A stretch of 64,000 nucleotides of DNA from Dicyema japonicum (taxonomy: Eukaryota > Dicyemida > Rhombozoa > Dicyemidae), in the NCBI GenBank assembly GCA_011109175.1, contig RDEW01000010.1, positions 541,837 to 605,836 of the forward strand, read 5' to 3'. The position numbers and the translations under genes were made by a program. Below, in pieces: positions 23,240 through 36,349 of the stretch. The number at the start of each line of letters is the position of its first letter. Position 1 is the stretch's first letter. The notes beneath the pieces were generated by a model. That model saw only the letters and a program-made list of their open reading frames with translations, did not search any database and was not told where the DNA came from.

Positions 23240-23545
23240 CGTGTCCATTCAAAATGGCCTCCAATTAATTTTTTCAGGTTTTGGGTCAGTTCATCAATAA
23301 ACATCACGAGATTTTAGCGAAACGACATTTTAAAATCTTATAAAAATTGATTTTAAGGGGTCCTATTAGTAAGTGGAACATATTACCAAGGTCCTCGACA
23401 TCTTTAGGCAAAAAAGTCATCTTTTTTAAATCTTATAAAATTAATTTTAAGGGGTCCTATGGGTAAGTGGAACATTTTACCAAGGTCCTCGACATCTTTA
23501 GGTAAAAAAGTCATCTTTTTTAAAATCTTATAAAAATTGCGGGCA
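23240..23545 (+). repeat. Tandem ~97-bp repeat unit, copy 1
   Basis: A block starting CCATTCAAAATGGCCTCC, followed by two ~97-bp repeats (CTTATAAAAATTGATTTTAA ... AAGGTCCTCGACATCTTTAGG). The same block, inverted and with more repeats, occurs at 36350-36655. No coding capacity. Confidence 0.7.
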
Positions 23546-24020
23546 GAGCACCCCGTTATGCTGCTATGAACAACATTGTCTTGCGAGCTCTTGAGTACTG
23601 GAGCCTGTGAGATTGGACCGCGGAGATGGGAAAAGACCGGATGGGTTAACTATCTTTCAGTTCACTGAGGGAAAATCGCTCGTATGGGACTGCACTGTTG
23701 TGGATTCTTTCTCAAACTCGATGATGCTCAGCTCGGCGCAGTCTGCTGGATCGGCAACCGATCTGGCCGAGAAAATCAAGATTAAAAAATATGGCGAATT
23801 GGAGACCGCTACCGTTTTGTACCGGTAGCAATCTACACGTCTGGTGCGGTCGGAAGTGTTACAACATCTTTCCTAAAGGAAACCGGGGGAAAATTGGCCC
23901 ACCGCAAGAAAGACGTGCGGGAAGCGGTCTGGCTTAGGCAAAGAATTGGTATCGCAGTTGTTCGCGGAAACGCTTACTGCGTGATGTCAGCAGGCGCTTA
24001 CCCCCATAGTTAATAAATAA
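23545..24020 (+). mobile_element. Retroelement C-terminal domain, copy 4
   Basis: Reads RPDGLTIFQFTEGKSLVWDC then TVVDS (23640-23710) and AEKIKIKKYGE; after a frameshift, the FVPVAVET-like domain and WLRQR region continue to about 24010. It shows the two halves (WDxTxxD and FVPVAVET) joined in their native order. Confidence 0.6.
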
Positions 24021-24255
24021 TATTTTATTGTTAATAAATTTTTGAAAAAAAGTCCCTACTTCAATAAACTGATTGATTTTTCTCTTATATTTGACAAAGA
24101 ACAGCTCTCTGATTTGAATCTGAATAATATCAATCTTAGACAAGTCATTACAGTTGTCGGGGAGGCATGGAAATGAAAAAAAACCAATTCGGTGGGAAAA
24201 TTACTGATTATTTTTAGTAGTATTTTTTTGTTGGATTTAATACAATATTCAAACT

Positions 24256-26290
24256 ATGGTTCAAAAAGTTAACACAAAAGAATCTAAAAGAGCTGCAGTG
24301 AAAGTTAGTAGCACAACACGTGTCTTTCGAAATACCGACGACTATGAGGACATCTCACGTGTGGTCCGTGATACAGTGGACCACGTGGTTCAAAGACTCT
24401 TCACAAATAAGCTTACTATTGGACTATATTTTAGAGGAGTCAAAGGCTTGGAAAAGTTCAGGCGGGTCGTTCGCGACTCGGTCCTCCTGGCTTTCCGAGT
24501 GAATATGGGGATCGATGGCAGGGCTGCTTTCCACACGGCAGCGGACATCCCCCACAGCCAGCGGTTGAACAGGCTGTGCCTGCTACGAGGAGGATGGAGG
24601 TTGAGAGCAAGACTCAGCCTCCTAATATGGATCAAGGACCAGGGACCGAGGGCAGGGCTGAATCCGTCACACAGCCAGCGGTCCAACAGGCTGTGTTTGC
24701 CCTCACAGAAGCCGGAGCAGAGGATCATCTCGAGAGGACTGTAGACTGGACTACAGTAGGAAGAAAAAGGAAGTCTGCGGTTTCCTCCAAACTGCAGAAC
24801 GTGCGAGATTCGGGTCCAGAAACCGCAAGATGCCTTAAAAAGCATTTTGCAGGCTCGAGTCAATCCAGAACGCACGAGCCAAAGGGGAATCACAAAAATC
24901 AGGTATTCGGGGGACTTACTACACTAGTTCGTCTCGAGGTGCCGAAGATAGGAGTGGTTAAACTCCTGTGTGGCATAGGTACTCTGGCTGGTTGTAGGAA
25001 AAAAAGTCAAGTGGAAAAAAGGTCAAGCGGATAAAAAGTCAAGTTGTCTTTTTTTAGTTTATATCGCATTTTTGTGATACTACTAGCATCTTTTAATTTT
25101 TAAAAATTTTTTCAATACTTGACTTTTTTTCCGTTTGACTTTTTTTCCATTTTTGAAAATTTTTCCCTTATAAATTTTCGAAATTTAGCGCAAAACGGAA
25201 AAAAAGTCAAGTCCGTTAACGAAATTACGGACTTGACCGACCCCAACCACAAGGACACACGAGGAGGAGAGGACTACTTGGGTATGGGCGTAGCCTCTTT
25301 ATCGTTAATTGGTATGCTCTCTGTACCTCGTGTTCTTAGGGACATTGGAAGCGATCACCGTCCACTACTAACCGATCTTCACGAACCTGTTCGATCTCAA
25401 GCCCCAATTGGCTATGACTTGGGCTCTGGCACTTGGGATAACCTGGAGTCGTTCATGGATAGAAAACTCCCTTCTCTCAAAGGGCAAGTTTGCAGTGAAG
25501 CTGACGTGGAAGAATTTGATGCCACTTTGGGTGATGCACTTGAGGAATACATGCGGACCAACTTCCGGTTACGTCCGCATGGTGAAGCCTCCGCACGGAC
25601 GACATAGTTCTCTGGGATCACTCGTGGAAACCAGATGTGGCGTGTCAAGGATTCAAGTCGCTGTCGATGAAATCATACGCTGGTGTGGGAGCAGAGGACT
25701 CAGGGTGAGACCTGAAAAATGCAGGTTATTAGTTTTTGGCCGCCCTAAGCGGTCTAATAATTTAATACCTAGAGTGACCATCTATGGGGTACCTATAGAG
25801 TCACTGGGCGGACGAGCTACTTTGGAGTGACGTTCAACTCCAAGTGTAGTTTCCAGGAGCACATTTCGTTAAAAGTCGGGCTGTGAAAAGACTAGGAGCG
25901 TTGAGGGCTTTTCAGCTGAGTCGCGATGCTTGGGCCAAAGTGTTCAACGCCATGGTGCTGCCTATGTTCACTTATGGTGCGCACTCCTGGTATTGCAGCG
26001 AGGAATGCGAAAAGTGCCTCACCAACCTGAGGAAGGTTCGGCGGCGGGCAATACGGTATTCCCTAGGAATGTCTTATGGAGCGCCGCTGCCTGAAAGAGA
26101 ATACCCTGATTTTAGGGACCCAGAAGAAGTTATTAAAAAGATCTTGAAATCAAATTAAAGAAGGAGGCACGTGGAAGACGAAAGTGATGGCACGAAAACG
26201 CTGCCGCAAGGCGGTGAAAGGGCCCTTAGTTAGTTCTTCCCTAATTACTTACTATTTGTTTCTTTGCCTAATAAAGATTATTCATTCATT
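24256..26290 (+). mobile_element. LINE family C' with ORF1, truncated
   Basis: 24256-25034 holds an ORF1-like coding stretch (DWTTVGRKRKS near 24745; VRLEVPKIGVVKLLCGIG near 24930), frameshifted, with a direct repeat (CACAGCCAGCGGT-AACAGGCTGTG at 24552 and 24672). An AT-rich repeat interrupts it. Next come an endonuclease end (IGSDHRPLLTDLHE near 25340) and an RT C-terminus (RWCGSRGLRVRPEKCRLL near 25675; MVLPMFTYGAHSWY near 25950), stop 26156, and an AATAAAGATTATTCATTCATT tail. The RT core is lacking. Confidence 0.65.
24997..25214. repeat. AT-rich repeat with GGAAAAAAAGT ends, copy 2
   Basis: Three head units of GGAAAAAAAGTCAAG type, the same core as 22818-23000 and the same closing AAAACGGAAAAAAAGTCAAG. 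It sits inside LINE sequence, as does copy 1. Confidence 0.5.
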
Positions 26291-26318
26291 CATGGTGCCC
26301 CAAACCAAGTTCGTACTG

Positions 26319-26446
26319 TAATAATAATAATTAAGCACTACCCCGTTGCCATAAGCACGTAAGATGCCTAGGGTTTCGCTCATGCAGAACACACACTTTA
26401 TTTAAGTATAGAACAGTTATTATAACTAATCGTAAAGGGAGAACTC
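26319..26446. other. Short spacer
   Basis: Sequence after the right end of the pogo-like element. No gene seen. Confidence 0.3.
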
Positions 26447-26632
26447 TAACCACTATGCCACGTCGAATTGTTTTTATTTAATAAAAAATAAGATTTCTGA
26501 TTAAAAAATTTTAGGGAAGATGAGTGAGCTAAATTTGTCTAACCACTATGCCACGTCGAATTGTTTTTATTTAATAAAAAATAAGATTTCTGATTAAAAA
26601 ATTTTAGGGAAGATGAGTGAGCTAAATTTGTC
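26447..26632 (+). repeat. Perfect 93-bp tandem duplication
   Basis: Two consecutive copies starting TAACCACTATGCCACGTCGA at 26447 and 26540, period 93, without visible differences. A recent duplication or an assembly error. Confidence 0.9.
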
Positions 26633-26948
26633 TTCTCTATTGCCCAAAATTAAAACCACAAAAATTGTGGCGATTTATCAAAAATGTACAGGCAAATCAA
26701 ACTGACTCTTCCCACTCTCACAGAGCAAGATTTAATACGATTGTCGAGTGAAAGGCTTATTTTTCAATGACCACAACCACTCGACTTTACAAAAATATAT
26801 CCACATGTGGAAAGTAAAGACATCAAATCTCGATGGAAAAGTTAATATTTCTGAATCTCGATGTCAAATTTTCAGGAAAAATAAGCGTATTCGATGCGAT
26901 CAGTAAGCTTTTAGCAAGAATTCATAAAGTTATCTAAGGGCATTCCAT

Positions 26949-27200
26949 CTAAGTCCTGCTTTATGGTCGAGACACTCCACACATCCTTACTTGCTTAGAA
27001 AGTTTAGTTGCTCTTTTCATTTTTTCCAAGAGTCATAAATGATCATTTCCGAATCACTTTAGGTCTTCACTAGTCTAAGTCCTGCTTTATGGTCGAGACA
27101 CTCCACACATCCTTACTTGCTTAGAAAGTTTAGTTGCTCTTTTCATTTTTTCCAAGAGTCATAAATGATCATTTCCGAATCACTTTAGGTCTTCACTAGT
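26949..27200 (+). repeat. 126-bp tandem duplication
   Basis: Two copies starting CTAAGTCCTGCTTTATGG at 26949 and 27075, identical by eye. A diverged single copy, with the same preceding sequence (ATTCGATGCGATCAGTAAGC), lies at about 34160-34370, so this is part of a dispersed repeat. Confidence 0.85.
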
Positions 27201-27229
27201 CACACACAAACAAGACCAAGTTCTATTAT

Positions 27230-28060
27230 TAACGACCTAACCATAACACACATAACTCCATTCCCAAAACCTGAATGGTCTCAGTATTTTCCATCGAAAT
27301 ATTTCAGATTATATGCACGTTTAGTTCGTGAAGCCATCTTTGAATTTACATATACTCATTATGCACTTAAAAAATTGATCATTATGAAATCCTTGAACCC
27401 AACTTCCTCGTTTTGAAGACCAACCTCATTTCTTCCACTATTATCGAAAATTCTGGAGAGAATAGCCCTGAAGGCAATTTCTTGTTACATCAACCTTTTT
27501 AAATTACATGACTTTTACATTTCTGCTACGACCTTTCATTTCTTCACTTTTATTGGTGCCTGGATATGCTCCGTAAATTTATCCAAACCATTTGATTCTA
27601 TCAGTGTAGTCATTTCCAACAAAATCAAAGTATCTTCTGTTTTGAATAACTATCCTGCGGGCTAGATCAAACCTGTTTATGGTCTCAGCAACATACTCAC
27701 AACTCATATATCCTTCCTCCTATTCAGCTTTAAGAAATATAACCAATTATTTAAACTCCACTCCAGCTGATCAGTTACATTGGAATTCAAAGCCCTATCA
27801 TTGGGGAAACAGAGCTTAAATATCTCTAACAACCACTCAATCACAACCTTCTCATCTCCCAATTGAAAAAACGTTTCTCAAGACTCTAAATATCTCTACA
27901 AAACATTCCACAACTTTTTTACCACCGAATACAAAACCAGAACTAAAGGAATACACGATTTGTAAGAATCGAAACACAGTGTTAGACAACAGATCTCTAG
28001 AAATCAGCGTTTTGACAACAAATTTGCCTATCTGCAGTGTGGCCATCATCCATTTCTAGA
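27230..28060 (+). mobile_element. Decayed LINE reverse transcriptase (+)
   Basis: Across broken frames: FPKP (about 27265), LLSKILERIALKAISCYI (about 27435-27490), VNLSKPFDSI (about 27575), PAG-IKPVYGLSN. These correspond to the PxPKPGK, LSKILER, DLSKAFD and following blocks of LINE RTs. Heavily mutated. Confidence 0.5.
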
Positions 28061-28679
28061 TGGAAGAGAAATTCTTCCAGATTTGATTATCCAACAAGGG
28101 TGAAATTTTTTTGAGCGTTCTTTGGAAATCAATGCGGTGTGTGCGGTTTTTTGATTTAAGCAGTAGGAAGGTCGGATGTTTTGGACCGAAAACTACTGGA
28201 GATATTGTATGCCATGTATTTCGAAGTGATCTTCAAAGGAGAGGATGTTTGTCTACTAGTGCAAGTGGTTAAAGAGTAGATTTTAGGCAGCCTGTTGTAC
28301 TACTCGAGGAAATTTTTTTCCATGGACCGAGTGATGTACAGGAAGCCAAACTAAGGTCAGAATAATGAAGCGTTGTCTTAATGAATTATTTGCACAAGAA
28401 GATGAGATATTCTTTGGGTGACCGTTGTACCATCCGCAATGTCACCAAAAACATTTGTTTTTCGTTTGACTTTAGTAGTAGGTTTTCGATCTGTTTGTTA
28501 AGCAAAGTGACGCGTTGAATATAACTTCGAGGATTGTTGGATGGTTGGTCACAGAAAGAAACTAATTCTATTTGAATAATGCTAGAGAGCGGTTGAAATG
28601 TTGCAGATCACTGAGGACTTTGAAAATGAGTCAGTCGATCCTAAACCAATCAAAGGGGTAATTTAAGTGATTTTGAAGT

Positions 28680-30100
28680 TATCTGAGGTTGTTAGGATGA
28701 TTTTTATTGGATTGCATGAGTTGTGGGCATATCACTTGAATGAAAAACAAAAAGTGAAAAAGAGGACTGATCCCTGAAGGACATCGTTGGGTAGATAGTA
28801 GAAATGAAACGCATGGGAGTGTGAACAGGTTTGGTCTGTCTCCCAGAAGAAAGTTGTGAGCCAATACTTCCAGACATAAAGAATAATGGGGAATTTGTGT
28901 ATTTTGAAAAATAACTGGCAGAAAGCTATAAAAAAACTTCCGGATGAAATTACCATCTTTCCGTTCGTTGCATGGAAGCTCCTAGTCTTGATGTCACATG
29001 CACGCACCCTCTATTTTCGAACNGTAGAAATGAAACGCATGGGAGTGTGAACAGGTTTGATCTGTCTCCCAGAAGGAAGTTGTGAGCCAATACTTCCAGA
29101 CATAAAGAATAATGGGGAATTTGTGTATTTTGAAAAATAACTGGCAGAAAGTTATGAAAAACTTCCGGATGGAATTACCATTTTTCCGTTCGTTGCATGG
29201 AAGCTCCTAGTCTTGAGGTCACATGCACGCACCCTCTATTTTCGAACAACCATCCTCAGAGTGCTGCCAACACCTGTTCAACCACTGGAAATGCTAAAAA
29301 TTGAAATGTCGTAAATGTCTAAACTTCCCTAGTAATTGAAGTTACTTTCTCTCGCAGTGGAAATGTTCAAAGCCCTTAGACATTTGTCCTACACTTTACT
29401 TAAAAACTAAAAAACTTTATCTCAGTCCGCTCAGGTGACCTGCGTAAACGTTGATGGCTATTTGATCGTAATTCTCTTGCAGCCCAGAGACTTTGATCTT
29501 TCCAGTAGATAGAAGAATCTCACAAAGCTAAAACGTAAAAAATGCATAGTTTCTAGGTAAGATAATTTCCGATCTTCCATACCTCTCCAGAGACTCTTAT
29601 GTACATATGTATTCCGTTTGCTTTTTGTCACCAAATTTTCACTATGTGACGACAACAAGTGCATGTCATAAATCTAGGATCTTTTGATGAAAGGGATAAT
29701 GACGTTGTATTTAACTCGACTTTATCAGTCGCTTCTTCAACCATTCGTTGAGACAGCTCAGGTTTTGTTGCATTCTAATGTAGCAGACTGGGTATCCCAG
29801 TTGTATAAAGCCAAGACGATTTTGCCAATACAAGTGAGAAGGATATTTGGTTTCTGATGTAGGGAGATCGGTCAGGAATAGATCAAATAACAAAGAGAAT
29901 GGGAAAAAACTGAGAAACAGACTTTTACTGTCCAAGGCAAACACGACCATATCAGCTATGGAGTTGGCCAATAAAACTTTGATGTGAGAATCTTTTTTAA
30001 CAATAAGTCGCACATAGCAGCCTCTCCAAGATTTTTGACATCAGAGTGTTGAGACCGATTTATATGCAGCAGCGTTTTTTTTCGTTTTCTTGGTTTCCAG
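28680..30100 (-). mobile_element. Decayed LINE reverse transcriptase (-)
   Basis: Minus-strand blocks: LFDLFLTDLPTSET and QQNLSCLNEWLKKR (29915-29720), and a second WLTTF...DVLQGSVL (about 28860-28750), which equals the GVPQGSVLSP motif. Their order shows rearrangement or two nested copies. 225 bases of it are duplicated around the N at 29023. Confidence 0.45.
28798..29248. repeat. 225-bp direct repeat around a single N (29023)
   Basis: 28798-29022 and 29024-29248 are nearly identical (small indels, for example AGAAGAAAG versus AGAAGGAAG) and meet at one N. Most easily explained as two contig ends or haplotypes joined without merging. Confidence 0.85.
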
Positions 30101-30727
30101 AATCGGACAGGTGTGCAAACATTGACATAGTTGAGTTAGAGTTTTTGTTAATTTAGAGATCATGAACCTTTTCCAATGCAACGATTCCCTGATTCTTATA
30201 AAAATTGTGGAAATCACAAGTTTTTCTCGTAAGCCCTAATACGTCCTCACGTCGTTTTTGGAAAAGTAGGTTGATTCTAGTCCTTTTTTGTTTACTGAGA
30301 TATAATGGGGATACATAAGACTTCGTATGGTCATTATGGGAGATTTTTGCTAAATATTTTATTAAATTATTCAGGTCCTTTAAATTATGGTCATTGATGA
30401 TCCTTTGTAAGCTTTTGAAACGTACCGAATGCCTACCAAACTTCTGCGGTGGAGCTATTTTGGATCAAGAACAAAATCACGTGAATCCATTTGACCTCTG
30501 CGATTAAAGCTCTTGAGTTTTATTTCATTATTTAAAGATCGAATCCGTAGTTTTTTTCGTAGTTTCAAGATAGACTGGTTAATATAGGTGACTGGCTTAT
30601 CAACGGAAGTAAAACCATCTATGTAAAGCTTTTCAAGCACTAGTCAATGAGTGAACTGTAGTGTATACAGTCGGAAGGTTTGTAGTTGTAATTTCATGGA
30701 TTCTTAACTCTATTGAAAAGTCCCTCT

Positions 30728-31114
30728 TGATATTCAATAGTTTTGATCTGTGGTCACTTTTTGTTCCGTGAATGACTGACCATGTAGTTATTGACTACAG
30801 CAAGGAGGACCAGAAATCAACATCCAGTAATGTAGGTTAATTCAAGACTCTGAAGGGAGTTACATTATTAGACCAGTAGTGTACTTGTCTGCGATAGTTT
30901 CTCTCACGTCAAAAGCTAGANTGATATTCAATAGTTTTGATCTGTGGTCACTTTTTGTTCCGTGAATGACTGACCATGTAGTTATTGACTACAGCAAGGA
31001 GGACCAGAAATCAACATCCAGTAATGTAGGTTAATTCAAGACTCTGAAGGGAGTTACATTATTAGACCAGTAGTGTACTTGTCTACGGTAGCTTCTCTCA
31101 CGTCAAAAGCTAGA
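30728..31114. repeat. 193-bp direct repeat around a single N (30921)
   Basis: 30728-30920 and 30922-31114 have equal length and differ at only a few positions (GTCTGCGATAGT versus GTCTACGGTAGC). Same pattern as at 29023. Confidence 0.85.
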
Positions 31115-31775
31115 GTCGACGTAAGTTGTGCTTGGCGTTTATACCACCAAAAAAATAATTTAGGCTTGAACCCGTACCTGTTCCTGGTTGATATTTTCCC
31201 TTTTGTTGTTTCAATAAATATTCCAATGGTTTCATTCTCGTCAACCAAAAGTCTCAATACCAACCTAAAGTCTACACATTTGAAGACCCCTCCAGAACAG
31301 AGTAAAAGAACAACAGAATGAGCTGGTCACCACCACGTCTTTTTGTTAGGTGGGTCGTTTAGAGTCATAGCCAGGAAATAAGAGAGTAAGGTCGTTAATT
31401 GAGAGTTTTAACTTTTGAAGATGTGCAATGTCAATCATACGTTTTGCAAGAAAATCCTTTAGTTCGAGCACTTTCCCATAATCTAATTAACATTAATCCC
31501 GTTACATTTAACTTGAGGACTAGGGTCGGTTTGTTTTCTTTGCTCTTCCTCTATAATTCTGAGAGCCTTTTATGAAAATAAGACTTTCTCTCACATTCGA
31601 TAATCACGGTTTCGAGAAACGCGCATCAGAATGTCAAATTTGATTCTGGTTTTTTCTAAATTTGATTTCGACCTTATCCATCTTTAGCGCACTGTCCGCC
31701 TGTTTAGTTTTCTGTTAGTGATAAAAAGCGAACGTTAAGACGGTCCAGGTGTCACATGAAGAAACTCTGATTTAT
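31115..31775. other. No recognisable gene
   Basis: Probable retroelement debris without a readable motif. Minus-strand open frame 31054-31263 is not assignable. Confidence 0.3.
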
Positions 31776-31779
31776 TTAA

Positions 31780-32065
31780 GGTCACGAGATCACCGAGAAA
31801 AAAACAGAAAAACATCAAACAGTTCGGTCATCCCAATTCCCGCAATCGACTGCACTATCCAACGTTTGTGGTCCTCCATTGTCCCCACTACCAAACGAAC
31901 GAGCCTTTTCTCATTCTTGCAGAGAAATTCGATTGGAAAAAGGGACTTTTGTACCAATCGGTTTTCTTTAGCTTTAGATGTGGAAAAGTGAAGTGGGTTT
32001 CCATCTTCTTCACAAACGCGGAGAAATCCGGATCCGCGACTACAGATAGTAGCTCCAGTGAGTAG
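31780..32065 (-). mobile_element. LINE family B 3' fragment
   Basis: The minus-strand frame (LRVCEEDGNPLHFSTSKAKE ... VVGTMEDHKRW ... GIGMT-stop) parallels the LINE B C-terminus at 16630-16832 (LCEEDENPLRLILSMARE ... VVGTMEDHRRR). Truncated upstream; the 3' tail is lost. Confidence 0.7.
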
Positions 32066-32202
32066 AGGAATGACTGATGATGTCACACTAATTAATTTAA
32101 TTTTTAAAACCACTTAACAAATAAAAAATTAATCAATTATATACTATATGATAAATAATTTTTTAATTAAATTTTAAATTTGAATTGTAATTTAATTGTT
32201 GT

Positions 32203-33550
<1,348 letters not shown>

Positions 33551-34155
33551 TGTTTTTGTTATTTGTTTGTATTTCCTTAAGTTGATTAATTTTTGTGGTT
33601 ATTTAAGTCATTTTTCGTTGCTTTATGGATATGAGGTTTTTTCGTCGACTTTGTTTTACATGTTGATTATAACTAGTCGATCAGATTTAATAAAGTTGGT
33701 GATTTGGTCGTCTGGTGATTCTCCTTCGTCATTATCCTTATAGGAGAACATAAATGATGTTAAAACCTCAAAACATCAGATGAACTTCATACTCTGAAAC
33801 GGAATCCAAACTCCTACTAGCACAGTCATAGTAGGGGCGAATTGATCTTGCTGAATTTAGTTCGAATTGATATTGGTCAATTTGTTGAATTTCGTTTTTA
33901 ATCTATAAATTAGTCCAATATTAATTGGAGTAGGAGAAAGCTGTTTTTAAAGTGTCCAAGCGAATATTTGTGTATTACTTGGGATGTCTTTCGAATCTTT
34001 GGGAATTCTCTACAAGTGCAACTTTTCCCAAAATAGTTCCTGGATTTTTGAAGAAACGCATAGAACTCATTTTGTTATTTCTGGTCGATTTCTCTAAAGA
34101 GAGTAGTAATTAATGCTTTTTGTACGGAAGGAAAAGAAGCAAAGTTTTTTACTGG
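33551..34155. other. No recognisable gene
   Basis: 3' flank of the RBBP4/7-like gene, followed by AT-rich sequence. Nothing conserved was seen. Confidence 0.35.
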
Positions 34156-34159
34156 AATA

Positions 34160-34370
34160 TGTTTAATTCTCGATGGAAAATCTTCAGGAAAAATAATCGT
34201 ATTCGATTCGATCAGTAAGCTTTTAACAAAAATTTGTTAAGTTATGTAAATGCATCATTTACTTGTTTAGAAAGTTTAGTTGCTCTTCTGATTATCTCCA
34301 AGAGTCATAAATGATTATTATCGGATTAGTGTTCCACTTTAGGTATTTCACTAATAATATAATTAAGTGG
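34160..34370 (+). repeat. Dispersed repeat related to 26870-27200
   Basis: Shares AATCGTATTCGATTCGATCA, CAGTAAGCTTTTA and AGAAAGTTTAGTTGCTCTT with 26880-27200, with scattered substitutions. The 126-bp part is single-copy here. Confidence 0.7.
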
Positions 34371-34739
34371 ACTAAGGACAGATCCATGAAACCCCTCTTC
34401 TTAACAACATTTTCTTTGAATTTTGGTTTCCAACACGTATAAACGACTCTCTTCTATAAAGAGATTCTCTAACCATAAAAGAGCCATACTCCAATCCTAA
34501 ACTTCTCCAGTATCCGTAAAAGACAACAACAATAACTTTATTAATCCAAACAACTTTGTCCGAAGGCTATTTCGTTTTACAGTTGATAAAGATAATAGTT
34601 TATTCTTAATGAAAGTCTTGTGATGACTCACATTATTAATATCAAATTTCATAGAACCCTGCAACACATAACCGATTTTTAATTAAAACAAAAGACTTGG
34701 GGAATATGGTCAATATCTCGAAAAATAGTAGGAGCACCA

Positions 34740-35000
34740 ACATACATACAATAATAGTAAAATAAATGGAATATTAAGACACGAAACCGTGATTTTGATT
34801 GATAATGTCAGATTTCATCACTGCGAAAAAATCAAAATGTTAAGTTACTATATCTACCACCATATAATCCAGACCTCAATCCTATAGAAAATATTTTTTC
34901 TACAATTAAAGCAAGGCTGGATAAGATACGACCACGTGCTTCAAGCGACAAAGCACATATCGGAGGTGCTCAGATCGTACTTGTCCTGAATCTGTAAAAA
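34740..35000 (+). pseudogene. Tc1/mariner-like DDE transposase C-terminal relic
   Basis: Reads [18 protein letters not shown] (about 34780-34835), then after a frameshift [20 protein letters not shown] (about 34855-34913). This matches the DN..xH and PPYSPDLNPIE..W/FS blocks of DDE_3/IS630-Tc1 transposases. The N-terminal part is absent. Confidence 0.75.
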
Positions 35001-35119
35001 CCATTCAATCTTGTGATGAAGTTTGGAGTCTGAAGCAACATAATCATCTTCCAAGGAGTGAATTTGTCAAGAGAGCCTTAATACGGGAGGACATAAAGCA
35101 GAAATCACTCTTATGTGAT

Positions 35120-36290
35120 ATGGGTCCTAGACAGATAATTAATAATTCTCTGCTTGGACAAAATTTGACAACTATTGCCTTGACATGGACTCATTCTTCT
35201 CTGGAACAACTGATTAATAGAACAAGAAAAAGTATCCCACACGAAAGTGATGATTCTGTTCTTAATATTGAGGAGAATTTAATGTATACCTTACGATGGC
35301 ATAGATTCTATCAGTTTGGACACAGTTTTCGCCAAAATATTGGTATATTAATAATTAACTTTTCAGATGTTAAGACAAATATGGTTATTTTTTAATTCTG
35401 AAATGACGACACCATTAAAAAATCATAAAATATGGTCTATTGATGGGACTTTTTTTGTCTGCCCTCTTGCTTGGAAGCAATTATTCACAATATCGGTAAT
35501 AATTAATCACCATGTAATTCCAATAATATTCTGTCTTTTAACATCAAAAACTGAAAATGTATATGACACAATGCTTCAAATAATTAAACGTCTCATTCCG
35601 GATTTAGAACCAAGAGTTATTGTCTCAGATTTTGAAAAAAGCAATAAACTCTTTTCAAAAATCATTTCCAAACGCACGGATAAATTGCTGCATGTTCCAT
35701 CTAGGACAAAATATTAATAAAAAAATATTGGAATTAGGAATTTTCAACGACATAAATAATGAAGATATAAATAGGTTAAATGTGATTTAAAATTAACGAT
35801 AGATTTGTAAAACTGTTGAAATGGCTCTCCTTTATTCCTACACATACTGTAAAGAACACTTTTGATTAGATAGTGTCGAGATCAGATTTTCCTGCGATTC
35901 TAAATCCATTATATCGATATTTTTCGATCAATTATATCGGAAATCAAGAAAATGGATTAATTCCAAGATTTCCAATTAATTATTGGAAAAATCTCGATAA
36001 TTTATGAGGACTTACCACGGACAAATTACTCCATTGAAGGCTGGCACAACGTTTTTAGAATTACATTTGGGGCACTAAAAAAGACACCAAGAAATTTTGT
36101 AAAGAAAATGATAAAAGAAGAAAGGCATAATCTTAAGATTACAAAATGGAGAAAAAATTCTTAGAAAAACTAAATATATCGCATTATCTGAGAATATATT
36201 GAGATTTGTTGAAGAACAAATATTACTTAATATGGATTTGACAGAATATATATTCAACTTAGTAGAATATGTATTCTATTAACATTTATA
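35120..36290 (+). pseudogene. MULE-family transposase relic
   Basis: An upstream frame (35120-35395) is followed, in another frame, by WSIDGTFFVCPLAWKQLF and IIFCLLTSKTENVYDTML, then PRVIVSDFEKS (35420-35650). These match the DGTF...P..F.QLF / LL.NK....Y / DFE blocks of Mutator-like, FLYWCH-associated transposases. After stops, RTNYSIEGWHNVFR (about 36020-36060) matches the NN.VEGWH block. Catalytic D residues are visible but the frame is broken. Confidence 0.8.
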
Positions 36291-36349
36291 ATCATTTTCC
36301 TTTTTTCCTTTTGAAAATAAATATTTCATTTTAAAGTTATATAAAAATA

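Larger units (their letters stand above)
22384..26318 (+). mobile_element. pogo/Tigger-like DNA transposon, broken by nested insertions
   Basis: The left end CAGTACGATCCCGGTTTGGG (22384 on) is mirrored by an inverted end (about 26294-26318, reading CAGTACGAACTTGGTTTGGG on the minus strand). Both ends are flanked by TA within a (TAA)n stretch, as expected for TA target duplication. Just inside, ATG 22577 opens a helix-turn-helix-like start (YETKIKIAKDIKHG) resembling CENP-B/Psq DNA-binding domains. That frame is cut off near 22645 by LINE sequence that fills the element to about 26290. The catalytic domain is missing. Confidence 0.65.

Noticed and set aside
24540-24760. Direct repeats of CAGCCAGCGGT-AACAGGCTGTG as a CRISPR or regulatory array
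   Set aside because: Only two copies, lying inside an ORF1 coding stretch; best explained as an internal coding duplication.
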